Of a stretch of 64,000 nt of DNA, positions 34,083-43,114 are shown one piece after another. The translations under genes were made by a program, and so were the position numbers. Each line of letters opens with the position of its first letter. The first letter of the stretch is position 1. Below the pieces are notes generated by a model. It saw nothing but the letters and a program-made list of their open reading frames with translations. It ran no database searches and was not told where the DNA came from. This stretch comes from DASPLX01 sp035627375 (GTDB taxonomy: Bacteria > Pseudomonadota > Gammaproteobacteria > Burkholderiales > Burkholderiaceae_D): the NCBI GenBank assembly GCA_035627375.1, contig DASPLX010000046.1, forward strand, positions 1-64,000. Direction: 5' to 3'.

Positions 34083-34439
34083 ATGGACTCCACAACCTCC
34101 CCGCGCCGCCTGGCGGCGGTCGAAACCGCCATCGCCGCCCTCGACACGCCGTTCTTCAAGGCCTTGCAAGAGCCGGTGCGCCTCGCGGTCTTGTGCCGTC
34201 TCTTGTTGCTGGGCCGCGCCGACATCAGCCAGATCGCCGAAGGGTTGCCGCAGGAGCGGTCGGTCGTGTCGCGGCATCTGCAAGTGCTGCGCGACGCCGG
34301 CATCGTCGTGCTGACCCGGGAGGGGCGTCACTCAGTCTATGAAGTCGACGGCCCCGCCGTATTGCAACGTTTTGAAACCATCATGAAGCAGCTTGCCGCC
34401 ATCGCTCCTTACTGCTGTCCGGGCAATGCCAAGAAATGA
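34083..34439 (+). CDS. ArsR-family (SmtB/ArsR) transcriptional repressor
   Basis: 118-aa winged-helix protein: FFKALQEPVRLAVLCRLLL, then the HTH ISQIAEGLPQERSVVSRHLQVLRDAG and wing VVLTREGRHSVYEV. Its only Cys are Cys38, Cys111 and Cys112; the adjacent C-terminal pair (PYCCPG) recalls ArsR proteins that bind As(III) or Sb(III) through C-terminal Cys. I start at the ATG at 34083, because the longer frame runs through the operator. A copy of the operator stands before this gene and another before the downstream monooxygenase, so it likely controls both. Confidence 0.87.
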   Translation: MDSTTSPRRLAAVETAIAALDTPFFKALQEPVRLAVLCRLLLLGRADISQIAEGLPQERSVVSRHLQVLRDAGIVVLTREGRHSVYEVDGPAVLQRFETIMKQLAAIAPYCCPGNAKK

Positions 34440-34468
34440 CGTCGCCGAAAGCGATATTTTTTTAACCC

Positions 34469-34494
34469 AATATGTGCATATGTGTGCACTTAAA
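34469..34494 (+). promoter_or_regulatory. Operator-like repeat O2 before the monooxygenase gene
   Basis: ATATGTGCATAT followed by GTGTGCAC, the second copy of the element at 34048-34073. It lies 15 bases before the ATG of the flavin monooxygenase, giving that gene its own ArsR-controlled promoter. Confidence 0.65.
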
Positions 34495-34508
34495 CATGAG
34501 ATGAAACC

Positions 34509-35591
34509 ATGAATATATTCGATGTGATCGTGATCGGCGCCGGCCAAGCCGGTCTTGCCGCCGGCTGGCATTTGCGGCGCGCAGGCCACCGCTTTGCCAT
34601 TCTTGAAGCCGGGGAGCGCGCCAGCGGCGCCTGGCGCGGTTATTACGACAGCTTGACGTTGTTTTCTCCCGCCCGCTACTCCGCGCTGCCCGGCCTGCCG
34701 TTCCCGGGCGAGCCGAATCGCTATCCGAAGCGCGACGAGGTGGCGGATTACCTGGAAAGCTATGCCGCCCGCTTCCACCTGCCCATCCATTACCGGAAGC
34801 GGGTCAGCGACGTTCAGCGGCAAGGCGCCGGCTTCCTCTTGCAGTGCGCGGACGGCGATCGCTACCGGGCGCGCGCCGTCATCGTCGCCTCCGGCGCTTT
34901 CGGCACGCCTTATACGCCCGCCGTCCCCGGCCTCGAACGCTTCCGGGGAAAGCACTTGCACAGCAGCGAATACCGGAATCCGGGCGAGTTCGCCGATCGC
35001 CGCATCGTCGTCGTCGGGGGCGCGAACTCGGGCGTGCAGATCGCCCACGAGCTGTCCGGGACGGCGAACGTCAGCCTGGCGACGCGCCGCCCGATCCGTT
35101 TCTTTCCGCAACGCATACTCGGCCTGGATTTCCATTTCTGGCTCGCCGCGACCCGCCTGGAACGCACGCGCTGGCTCGACGACCAAAGCACGCCCGTGCT
35201 CGACGACGGCATCTATCGGAAAGCCATCGCGGCCGGCAAGCCGGACCGCCGCCCGATGTTCCGGGAAGTGCATGAAGACGGCGTGACATGGGCGGACGGC
35301 GTGCGCGAGAAAGTGGACGTGCTGCTGTTCGCGACCGGCTTCAGGCCGCATGCGCCCTACCTGGCCGGGCTGGAAGCGATCGCGCCGGATGGCAGTCCGC
35401 GCCAGCGCAACGGCATCGCCGATCAGGTGGCCGGCCTCTATTTCGTGGGGCTGCCGAAACAACGCAACTTCGCTTCGGCGACCTTGCGCGGGGTCGGGCC
35501 GGATGCCGCCTACGTCATGCGGCACCTGGCGCGCCATCTGCAGGCGGCGCCCCGGTTGCGCGTTTCCGGCTTGCAGGCGGAGGCCGAATGA
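34509..35591 (+). CDS. ArsO-like flavin-dependent monooxygenase
   Basis: 360 aa. The FAD-binding GAGQAGLAAGWHL is at the N-terminus and the NADPH-binding GGANSGVQIAHEL at about 175-187, with the late motif LLFATGFRPHAPYL. It resembles the ArsO/CzcO group found in arsenic operons, whose reaction is not established. Its place 69 bases after an ArsR-type gene with a C-terminal Cys pair supports that assignment. No arsenic pump, reductase or methylase is in the window, so the inducer may be another compound. Confidence 0.82.
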   Translation: MNIFDVIVIGAGQAGLAAGWHLRRAGHRFAILEAGERASGAWRGYYDSLTLFSPARYSALPGLPFPGEPNRYPKRDEVADYLESYAARFHLPIHYRKRVSDVQRQGAGFLLQCADGDRYRARAVIVASGAFGTPYTPAVPGLERFRGKHLHSSEYRNPGEFADRRIVVVGGANSGVQIAHELSGTANVSLATRRPIRFFPQRILGLDFHFWLAATRLERTRWLDDQSTPVLDDGIYRKAIAAGKPDRRPMFREVHEDGVTWADGVREKVDVLLFATGFRPHAPYLAGLEAIAPDGSPRQRNGIADQVAGLYFVGLPKQRNFASATLRGVGPDAAYVMRHLARHLQAAPRLRVSGLQAEAE

Positions 35592-35716
35592 GCATGCTCG
35601 CCTGGCTCGGCGTGCTCAGCAATATCCTGGTGCTGCTGTCCCTGGCGGCCGAGGCGCAAGAGCATGCCGGGCGGGCCGGGGATGCTTCGCACCGGCCGCC
35701 GTCGGCGCTGGCATAG
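35588..35716 (+). CDS. 42-aa one-helix membrane peptide (uncertain)
   Basis: The ATG overlaps the stop of the monooxygenase gene (ATGA). Residues 3-20 form one hydrophobic helix (MLAWLGVLSNILVLLSLA), followed by a short polar tail. The coupled start and the helix make it plausible, but in GC-rich DNA such a frame can arise by chance. Confidence 0.35.
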   Translation: MSMLAWLGVLSNILVLLSLAAEAQEHAGRAGDASHRPPSALA

Positions 35717-35898
35717 TCTGGCCGCTCGCGAAGCCTTGACCATACCGTCCTCTGCCGGCGGGTGCGGATTCCGTCGCTCCGCCGGTCCTGCCCGGCGTAC
35801 GGGTAGCCAATTTCGGAAGCTGTACAGCATCCGTAAACGCGGCAGGCTTATCCTCGGCCTGGAATGAGATACATGCCAGCCAGACGGAGGGGCTCATC

Positions 35899-38800
35899 AT
35901 GCGCAGACCCGGTGGGCGACTCGCCCGGACAGTGCGTATCGCAGCAGCAGGAATAACAAGCCTTTTCTTTCTCGCGCCGGCGCCGGCCGGCGCCGCGATC
36001 CCGGCCGGTTCGGCGGCGGAGATCCTGGATTTGCAGGGTAAGGGCGAGCGGCGCATCGATGCCGCCGCCGATTGGCAAACGGCCCGGGCGAAGCAAGCCC
36101 TCCCGCCCGGCGCCTTCGTGCGGACCGGGGAAGCTTCGAAAATGGCGCTGCTTTTCGCGGATCAAACCCAGATCCGGCTGCACGAGAACTCGATCCTGCA
36201 AATCAAAACGCCGCCCGGAGGCAACCGGTCGGCAACAACGCTTGTCCTGTCGCTCGGCCGCGCCTGGATGCAGACGAAACGTCCATCCGACAGCCGCCTG
36301 CATCTCGAATCGCCGGCGGCGACCGCGGCGATCCGCGGCACCGATTGGGAACTCTCGGTCGATCGAACCGGCAAGACCATGCTGACCGTGCTGTCCGGCA
36401 CGGTTGAATTCTTCAATGCGCAAGGCAGCGTCACCGTCGCCAAGGGCGAAGCGGCGGTCGCCGAAATCGGGAAGGTGCCGGTCAAGATTCAACTGAGCAA
36501 TCCCGGCGATCGCATCCAGTGGGTCAACGCGCTGACCGCCGATCCCATGCGCCATATCCGCATCGCCGATCTGCCGGCGCAGCTGGCGCCGATCGGTGCC
36601 TCCTTGGCGAAGGGCGATGTTTCCGCTGCGCGCACGGCGCTTCTTGCCTCCGAAACCGGAATATGGCCGACAATCCTGTCCGCGGCGGTCCACGCTCTCG
36701 GCAACGCCCCGGCGGAAGCGCGATCGGCATTGAAGACGCTGCTGGAGCAGCATCTCGATCTGCCGGCGGCCGCCTATCTTTTGTCGTCCGACCTCGATCT
36801 CGTGGGAGGAAACACGGAGCAGGCGATCCTCACGCTCCAGGAGGGCTTGCGCCGCCGGCCGGACGATCTCGACCTGCGGGCGCAACTGGCCCGAATCCAG
36901 TTGCTCGCCGACCGCGTGGAGGAAAGCGAACGCACGCTTGCCGGCGCACCGGGCTCCGATAACGCGAATATCCTGCTGGCGCGAGGCGACCTCGCCCGCC
37001 GCAAGGGCGACGCGACCGCCGCGTTCGATGCCTATCGGCAGGCGGGCAGGGCCAGGCCGGAGGACGATCGCGCCTGGTTCAGCCTGGGAAGCGCGCAAAG
37101 CGAACGGGAGGATACGGTCCCGGCACGCCGCAATTTGACGAAAGCGCTGGAACTGAATCCACAGGGCGCGGGTTATCTCGGCGAACTCGGCATGCTGGAC
37201 ACGCTGGTCAACCGCTTTGCCGCTGCGCAAGCCTCTTTCGCGCAGGCATTGGCGCAGAACCCCGCGGATTATCTTGCCTTGACCGGACAAGGCTTGCTGC
37301 TGCTGAAGCAAGGCCGCGCGGAGGCGGCGCTCGAAGCGTTCCTGCAGGCCGGCGTGATGGAGCCGCGCTATGCGCGCGCGAAGACCTATACCGCGGTGGC
37401 GTATTACCAGCTCGGACGCCACCGCGATGCCGTATCGACGCTGCGGCAAGCCTGCGAGCTGGACGACAAGGACCCGGTTCCCTACCTGCTCCTCTCCCAG
37501 ATCTATACCGATTTGTTTCGCGCCGAAGACGCGGTTCAAGCTTCGCGGGAAGCCGTCAAACGCCTGCCTTACCTGAAGTCGCTCAATCAGCTTGCCAACA
37601 ATCAGAAGGGAACCGCCAACCTTGGCGCGGCGCTTGCCTTTTTCGGATTGGAGGACTGGGCGCTCGAACTGGCGCAGCAAAGCCATTACCCGTATTGGGG
37701 CGGCAGCCATTTGTTCCTCGCCGACCGCTACGCCGGAGAATTCAACAAGAATTCCAAGCTGTTCCAAGGCTTCCTGTCCGATCCCCTGGCATTCGGCGCC
37801 GGCAACCGGTTTTCCACCTTGCTGCAACGTTCCGGGAACTACGGCGCGGCCGACGTCACCCTGGACAAGGAATTCAGCCGCATGGGCGTTCCCGCCGTCA
37901 CGCTCAACGGGTTGAACAACAAGGTTTTCCCGATCGCCTATTTCCTGCAACAGCAGCGAGCCGTCGCGCGCGAATTCCCGATCGAGGTCGGCGTCTCCGG
38001 CGTGCCGGCGTATTTCGATCCGAGCGGACGCGCCGATGTCTTCGCGAATGTGTCGACGCTGGGGCTCGGCGCCCAGCCGCTGGAAAATCTCGGCGTATTC
38101 GCATATCACAACGGCTTCGATATGAAATTGCGCGGCGGGAACAATATCGGGCCCGCTGCCGAAGATCCCATCCGCACTCGGATCGATCATGCGACGAAGC
38201 ATCATGTCTTTGGCCTCTCGTACCGCTGGTCGCCGACCGATCAAACCTGGTTCAAATCAGGCAGCCTCGCGGAGCGCACGACGGTGTCCGGCATGCCGAC
38301 GATGTTTTCCTCGCAGTCGTTGGCCGGCATGCTCGGGTTGTTCGCGAAACCGGTCAAGAAATTCGAGGACGTCCAGCTGAAGCATTTCTCGGATCTGACG
38401 CCGACGCTTCGCGCCTCCGTGGGAATCGAAGGTGGCAGGGAATCGCAAAGCAGCGAAGCGGCGGCGGCCGGGATGGTGCTTGGCGTGGACGATCAAGGAA
38501 ATGGCAACGGCTTGTTCGACATCCTGTCCTTCGCGGGCGTGAACCGCATCGAGCGCCGCCTGACAACGCTGGCGTTCTCGCTGCGGCACTCCGTTTCCAG
38601 GCGCATCCAATGGGATGGAACCATCGCCGCGAACCGCTTACGGGAGCGAGTCGACGGCGAAAGCGAGGTCGGGCTGCTGCTCAACGACATCCGTGAGACG
38701 ACGCTCGCGCGCAAGGAGAGCGCCGATACCCTGTTCGCCTTGCGCCTGGGCGGCGTTTTCGAACCGCGCGACGGGCTCGTGATTCGCGCGGCATATCAGG

Positions 38801-39519
38801 ATTGGCTGCGTCCTCTCGGTGTCGCGACGTTGAACGACGCCGAAACGGCGGGCATTCCGATCGACGACCGGCTGGTCGAAGCGGGCGGAAGATCGAAACG
38901 CCATGCCGCCCGGTTGGCGTGGACGCCTAACGAGCATACGTTCGTGTCGCTGACGGCGGACCGGCAGCGCATACGCAATCCCGGAACCCTGGGCGTCGAT
39001 CTGCGCACGCCGAGCTTGCCGTTCCTGAACGAGTTGCGCAATGCGCAAACCGTCAATCTATCGACGATGGATACGCTGGAAGGCGCGCCGGAAGTCGAAC
39101 GCGGGGAGATCAAGGCCTTTTCCGCCGGAGTCGATCGAATACTCCGGCCGAACTGGTCCGGTTACCTCAAGTTCGTCAGGCAAAGCACCCATGGCGAGTA
39201 CGACAGCGGCGATGCGCCATCGGGCCGCGTCGCGGGGAAGTACCTGCCTTATCTGCCGCGCGATACCTTCGTCATCGGCTCCACCTGGACCGGTCCGAAC
39301 CGTTTCTATCTGAATGGAAGAATGCTCTACCGCTCGGAGCGCTTCGCGGACAAGGAGAATCTCGCCGTCCTGTCGGCCGGTTGGAGCGCCGATCTGATCG
39401 GCATGTGGGAATCTTCCGACAAGCATTGGACGGTCGGCATGGCGGCGCTCAACCTGGGACGCAGCAAATCTCCCCTCAAGACGAAACGGTTTGTAGCCCA
39501 TGTCCGCCATCGCTTCTAG
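35899..39519 (+). CDS. FecR-domain / TPR / outer-membrane barrel protein
   Basis: 1206 aa with a signal peptide cut near PAGAA. A FecR-like domain (about 45-180: LPPGAFVRTGEASKMALLFADQ, SPAATAAIRGTDWEL) comes first. Tetratricopeptide-type repeats run from about 230 to 580 (AEARSALKTLLEQHL, AAFDAYRQAGRARPEDDRAW, GRAEAALEAFLQAGVMEPRYA). The remaining 600 residues alternate like beta strands and end in HVRHRF, a terminal Phe as in outer-membrane barrels. GGAGGGG precedes the ATG. It overlaps the CHASE2 cyclase gene by 20 bases, a pairing seen in other proteobacteria. It could export or sense something at the surface; substrate unknown. Confidence 0.82.
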   Translation: MRRPGGRLARTVRIAAAGITSLFFLAPAPAGAAIPAGSAAEILDLQGKGERRIDAAADWQTARAKQALPPGAFVRTGEASKMALLFADQTQIRLHENSILQIKTPPGGNRSATTLVLSLGRAWMQTKRPSDSRLHLESPAATAAIRGTDWELSVDRTGKTMLTVLSGTVEFFNAQGSVTVAKGEAAVAEIGKVPVKIQLSNPGDRIQWVNALTADPMRHIRIADLPAQLAPIGASLAKGDVSAARTALLASETGIWPTILSAAVHALGNAPAEARSALKTLLEQHLDLPAAAYLLSSDLDLVGGNTEQAILTLQEGLRRRPDDLDLRAQLARIQLLADRVEESERTLAGAPGSDNANILLARGDLARRKGDATAAFDAYRQAGRARPEDDRAWFSLGSAQSEREDTVPARRNLTKALELNPQGAGYLGELGMLDTLVNRFAAAQASFAQALAQNPADYLALTGQGLLLLKQGRAEAALEAFLQAGVMEPRYARAKTYTAVAYYQLGRHRDAVSTLRQACELDDKDPVPYLLLSQIYTDLFRAEDAVQASREAVKRLPYLKSLNQLANNQKGTANLGAALAFFGLEDWALELAQQSHYPYWGGSHLFLADRYAGEFNKNSKLFQGFLSDPLAFGAGNRFSTLLQRSGNYGAADVTLDKEFSRMGVPAVTLNGLNNKVFPIAYFLQQQRAVAREFPIEVGVSGVPAYFDPSGRADVFANVSTLGLGAQPLENLGVFAYHNGFDMKLRGGNNIGPAAEDPIRTRIDHATKHHVFGLSYRWSPTDQTWFKSGSLAERTTVSGMPTMFSSQSLAGMLGLFAKPVKKFEDVQLKHFSDLTPTLRASVGIEGGRESQSSEAAAAGMVLGVDDQGNGNGLFDILSFAGVNRIERRLTTLAFSLRHSVSRRIQWDGTIAANRLRERVDGESEVGLLLNDIRETTLARKESADTLFALRLGGVFEPRDGLVIRAAYQDWLRPLGVATLNDAETAGIPIDDRLVEAGGRSKRHAARLAWTPNEHTFVSLTADRQRIRNPGTLGVDLRTPSLPFLNELRNAQTVNLSTMDTLEGAPEVERGEIKAFSAGVDRILRPNWSGYLKFVRQSTHGEYDSGDAPSGRVAGKYLPYLPRDTFVIGSTWTGPNRFYLNGRMLYRSERFADKENLAVLSAGWSADLIGMWESSDKHWTVGMAALNLGRSKSPLKTKRFVAHVRHRF

Positions 39520-41512
39520 GCTGCGCACGATCTGCATTCACGCCGGCGCGGGATTGCTCGCCGCCGCCCTGCTCTGGCTGCTCTCGGCCAGCAGCGTCTG
39601 GCGGGCGATGGAATACAAGTTTTTCGACGCCTATACGCAGTTGGCGGCGCCGGGCAAAGCGCCCCTGCCGATCGTCATCCTGGCCATCGACGAACCGACG
39701 TTCCAGGAATTGCGGATGCAGTGGCCTTTTCCGCGCCGGCTCCATGGCCGTATCGTCGAAAGGCTGCATGCGGACGGGGCTGCCGCCATCGGTTTCGACG
39801 TGGTGTTCGCCGAACCGTCGAACGCGGAAGACGACAAGGCTTTCGCCGACGCGATCGGCGCGGCCGGAAATGTCGTTCTCGCCGCGTCGCACGAAAAGAT
39901 CGACAACGGCAATACGACGATCTGGACCGATGTCCGTCCGCTGCCCCGGTTCCTCCAAGCCGGCGCCATCGCCGGCTATGCCGGCGTCATGCCGGACGAC
40001 GATTTCGTCGTCCGCCGTCACGACTGGAGAGACGATACGCTGGCGTCGCGCATGGCCGGACTGGTGCCGCAATTCAGGAGCGCGGATCCGGGCGTCTCCT
40101 CCGCAATGATCGAATACCTGGGTCCGCGCAATACCTTCGATACCAGGTCGTACTACCAGGCGCTCGAACCCGGCTTTCTTCCGCCCGGCTTTTTCAAGGA
40201 TAAGATCGTATTGATCGGCCGCTCGGCGCGCGCCGCGGGCGAATTGCAGGCGCGGCGCGCGGACATGTTCAATTCCCCTTTCGCGATCGCAGACGGCGGC
40301 GACCGCCTGTTCCCGGGAGTGGAGATCCAGGCCACGCTGCTGAGCAATCGCCTGACCGGCGGAGGATTGCAGCCGGCAGGCGCCGGCTGGATTTTCGCCG
40401 TCGGCGCGCTGCTCGCGGCGTGCCTGTCTTATGTCGGCGCGACCGCCCGAGTCCGCCTTGCGCTGGCGGCGGTCGCCGCGGCTTCGGCCGGTGTCGCCCT
40501 GCTGTCCTTTTTCCTTTTCGCGCATCAAAAGCTTTGGTTCTCTCCATGGTTTCCCATTGCCGCGCTGGTCGCCGCGCATGGCGTCTCGACATTGGTCAAC
40601 TACGCGGCGGCGCGCAAGCGCTCGGCCCAGATCAGGACGATGTTCTCGCAATACGTTCCTCCGGAAGTGGTGGCGCGCCTGATAGAACGTCCCGGCGATC
40701 TGCGCCTCGGCGGAGAGGTTCGCGAAATCACCCTGATGTTTACCGATCTGGCCGACTTCACGGCCATGTCGGAAAAGCTGAGCGCGGAACAGACCGTCGA
40801 GGTGTTGACGGAATACTTCAATGTCATGACATCCGTCATCCACCGCGCCGGCGGCACGATCGACAAGTTCATCGGCGACGCGATCATGGCGTTCTGGGGA
40901 GCCCCTCTGCGGGACGACGCGCATGCGGAACACGCGGTTCAGGCCGCGATCGAGATGCAAGCCTCGATGCGGGATCTCGTAGGCCGCTTGCGAAAACGCG
41001 GGCTGCCTCCGATTTCCATGCGTATCGGCATCCATACGGGACGCGTGGTGGTCGGCAATGTCGGCGCCAGATCCCGCTTTTCCTATACGGCCATCGGCGA
41101 TGCGGTCAATCTTGCGGCGCGCCTCGAAAGCGAGAACAAGGTTTTCGGGACGTCGATCCTGGTTTCGGAAGAGACCGCGTCGCGACTCTCCGCAAGCTTC
41201 CGGCTGCGCCACCTCGATAGCGTCACCGTCAAGGGGAAGACCAGGCCGATCGATGTATTCACGCCTTGCGAAGACGCGGAAATCCGCATGCTCAGCGCGA
41301 AAGCGCTGGCGGCTTCCCGGAAGGAACAATGGGCGGAAAGCAGATCGGCGATCCAGGCAATCCTGGCGCGCTCCCCGAACGACCGCGCCGCATCGCGCCT
41401 GCTCGAACGCATCGCCATTGCCGAAGGCTCCATGAAAAACAGCGAATCGTCGATTCATGGGGCAGGCAAAGACGCATCCGAAGCCGTCAAATGCGCAGCC
41501 AGCTGCCCTTGA
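39500..41512 (+). CDS. CHASE2-domain adenylate/guanylate cyclase
   Basis: 670 aa. One N-terminal helix anchors a periplasmic CHASE2 sensor (about 45-290: PIVILAIDEPTFQELRMQWPF, FFKDKIVLIG). Three helices follow (about 295-375), then a class III cyclase domain with metal-binding Asp416 (MFTDLADFT) and Asp460 (FIGDAIMAFWGAP), Lys456 and RFSYTAIGDAVNLAARLE. Lys456 in DKF favours ATP over GTP as substrate. A C-terminal extension of about 90 residues is helical. The gene begins inside the end of the FecR-TPR-barrel gene, so the two are co-translated. Its 3' end overlaps the convergent anti-sigma gene by 26 bases. Confidence 0.92.
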   Translation: MSAIASRLRTICIHAGAGLLAAALLWLLSASSVWRAMEYKFFDAYTQLAAPGKAPLPIVILAIDEPTFQELRMQWPFPRRLHGRIVERLHADGAAAIGFDVVFAEPSNAEDDKAFADAIGAAGNVVLAASHEKIDNGNTTIWTDVRPLPRFLQAGAIAGYAGVMPDDDFVVRRHDWRDDTLASRMAGLVPQFRSADPGVSSAMIEYLGPRNTFDTRSYYQALEPGFLPPGFFKDKIVLIGRSARAAGELQARRADMFNSPFAIADGGDRLFPGVEIQATLLSNRLTGGGLQPAGAGWIFAVGALLAACLSYVGATARVRLALAAVAAASAGVALLSFFLFAHQKLWFSPWFPIAALVAAHGVSTLVNYAAARKRSAQIRTMFSQYVPPEVVARLIERPGDLRLGGEVREITLMFTDLADFTAMSEKLSAEQTVEVLTEYFNVMTSVIHRAGGTIDKFIGDAIMAFWGAPLRDDAHAEHAVQAAIEMQASMRDLVGRLRKRGLPPISMRIGIHTGRVVVGNVGARSRFSYTAIGDAVNLAARLESENKVFGTSILVSEETASRLSASFRLRHLDSVTVKGKTRPIDVFTPCEDAEIRMLSAKALAASRKEQWAESRSAIQAILARSPNDRAASRLLERIAIAEGSMKNSESSIHGAGKDASEAVKCAASCP

Positions 41513-42224
41513 ACAGTATCGGCCCGCTCGGCGCATTGCGGTTCGGCGATCCGCCCTTCGGTTCGAGACTGACCGCGAGCACGGGCGTGGCTTCCGGCGT
41601 GACGTTCCCGGGCAAGCGCAAGACGACCGCGCGATCGGCGGCGACCAGGCCGAGCGAGCGCGGCGAACCTTCCTTCGGCACGGCCCACAGTTCGAGGCTC
41701 TTGTCGGCGCCGACGTCCTGCGGCGTCACGATGCGGACGGTCAGCTCGTTCCGCGCGGGTGTGCCGGATACCACCAGCACCGGCCGCGCCTGGTCGTCGG
41801 TCAGCGTGGCGACATAGGTGGCCGGCAGCGGCGCGACGGCCGGTTCGCGCAGTACCAGGACGGCGGCCAGCGCCGTTGCCAGGACTGCTGCGCCGAGGCC
41901 CAGGCCGCGCCAGAAGGCGATGCTGTCCAACCAGCGCGGCCAGGCCGTTTGCCGGCTCGGCAGCCCGGCCGGTTCGCGCGCCCGCAGGCCGAGCTCGGCC
42001 TCGATCGCCTCCCAGACGTGGCGCGGCGGCGGCGCCGGCGCGGCGAATTCCGCCATCGGGTACAACCGCGCCTGCCATTCTGCGACGGCGCGCGCGACGC
42101 CGGCGTCGGCATGCAGCCATCGTTCGAAGCGGCGCCGCGCGCCTCCTTTCAATGTGCCGAGAACATACTCGGCCGCCAACCGGTCGCGCAACGGCGCATT
42201 GTCTTGCAGATGCCGGAGATTCAC
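41487..42224 (-). CDS. Anti-sigma factor (RskA/anti-sigma-K type)
   Basis: 245 aa. An N-terminal zinc-less anti-sigma region (RLAAEYVLGTLKGGARRRFERWL) is followed by one membrane helix (about 115-135, GLGLGAAVLATALAAVLVL) and a periplasmic RskA-like domain (YVATLTDDQARPVLVVSG, KSLELWAVPKEGSPRSLGL). It should hold the partner sigma factor inactive at the membrane until proteolysis. The start is GTG at 42224, overlapping the sigma stop (GTGA) with AGGAGG upstream. Confidence 0.9.
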   Translation of the reverse strand: MNLRHLQDNAPLRDRLAAEYVLGTLKGGARRRFERWLHADAGVARAVAEWQARLYPMAEFAAPAPPPRHVWEAIEAELGLRAREPAGLPSRQTAWPRWLDSIAFWRGLGLGAAVLATALAAVLVLREPAVAPLPATYVATLTDDQARPVLVVSGTPARNELTVRIVTPQDVGADKSLELWAVPKEGSPRSLGLVAADRAVVLRLPGNVTPEATPVLAVSLEPKGGSPNRNAPSGPILFKGSWLRI

Positions 42225-42802
42225 GCGGCCTCCTGCTTCGCCAGGCACTGGCGCAGGCGCTCCAGGCCGCGCCGTATCCAGGTCTTGACGGTTCCGATCG
42301 GCAGCCTCATCCGTTCGGCGACCTCGCCGTGCGACAGGTCGTGATAAAAGGCGAGCGCGATCGCCTGCCGGTGCAAGCCCTCGAGCCGCCGCAGGCAACG
42401 CGCCAGCGAACGCGCCTCGCCGCTGGCTTGCAGCGTGTCGGCGGGCCCGGTTTCCGGGCTTTCGAGTGCGTCCAAGATTTCCCGATCAAACGCATCGGCG
42501 TCGATTTCGGCGGCGTCGTCCTTGCGGCGCAATGCGTCGAACGCTTTGTTGCGCACGATGGCGGTCAGCCAGGTCATCGGCGCGGCGAGCGCGGATTGAT
42601 AACTGGCGGCGCTGTGCCAGACACTGACGAAGCTCTCCTGCAATACTTCCTCCGCCCATTCGCTCTTGCCGAGTATGCGCAGGGCAAAGCCGAACAGCTT
42701 CGGCGACGTCGCCTCATAGAGGCGGCGAAATGCCGCGCTGTCGCGCCGGGCGACGGCGGCAATCCATTCGCGCAATTGCACTTGTTGTTCAAACGGCGGC
42801 AA
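42221..42802 (-). CDS. ECF-type RNA polymerase sigma factor (SigK-like)
   Basis: 193 aa with region 2 (FRRLYEATSPKLFGFALRIL, AEEVLQESFVSVWHSA, PMTWLTAIVRNKAFDALRR) and region 4 (LEGLHRQAIALAFYHDLSH, MRLPIGTVKTWIRRGLERL). It lacks region 3, as in all ECF factors. It is coupled to the RskA-type anti-sigma gene. A perfect 14-base palindrome (GATTCCCGGGAATC, 42854-42867) lies 52 bases upstream and may be part of its promoter control. Confidence 0.93.
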   Translation of the reverse strand: MPPFEQQVQLREWIAAVARRDSAAFRRLYEATSPKLFGFALRILGKSEWAEEVLQESFVSVWHSAASYQSALAAPMTWLTAIVRNKAFDALRRKDDAAEIDADAFDREILDALESPETGPADTLQASGEARSLARCLRRLEGLHRQAIALAFYHDLSHGEVAERMRLPIGTVKTWIRRGLERLRQCLAKQEAA

Positions 42803-43114
42803 GAGGATCGTTCCTTCCTTCGGCGGCGGCGCTGCGAGAACCCCGGAAAGCCGGATTCCCGGGAATCACACTGGGCGAAAATCCCGCATCCGGCGTCGAT
42901 CGGCGCGAGAACAAGCGCGTGCCGGCATTCCGCTTTCGCCCAGCCCGGCGGTCCAGCTAGGTATAGAACGGAGGCCGGTCCCGATTTCTGATCCACTTCA
43001 AAGGTGAGTGCCGCGCCGGCCCGGCGGGCTCATGGCTTCCCATTCCGGCGCGCGCCGGCCGTGGATTTTCTATACACTAGCGGGCGTCCCATCATTTCTC
43101 CTTCGAGGTCCGAC
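42803..43114. other. Divergent intergenic region between sigma and thioredoxin-like genes
   Basis: I find no gene here. It must hold promoters for both flanking genes. The one clear element is the palindrome GATTCCCGGGAATC at 42854-42867. The last 40 bases (ATACACTAGCGG) look like a -10 region followed by the leader of the thioredoxin-like gene. Confidence 0.5.

Noticed and set aside
35848..38244. 798-codon minus-strand frame
   Set aside because: Antisense to the FecR-TPR-barrel gene; no start signal or motif.
39476..41536. 686-codon minus-strand frame
   Set aside because: Antisense to the CHASE2 cyclase, whose catalytic residues are intact.
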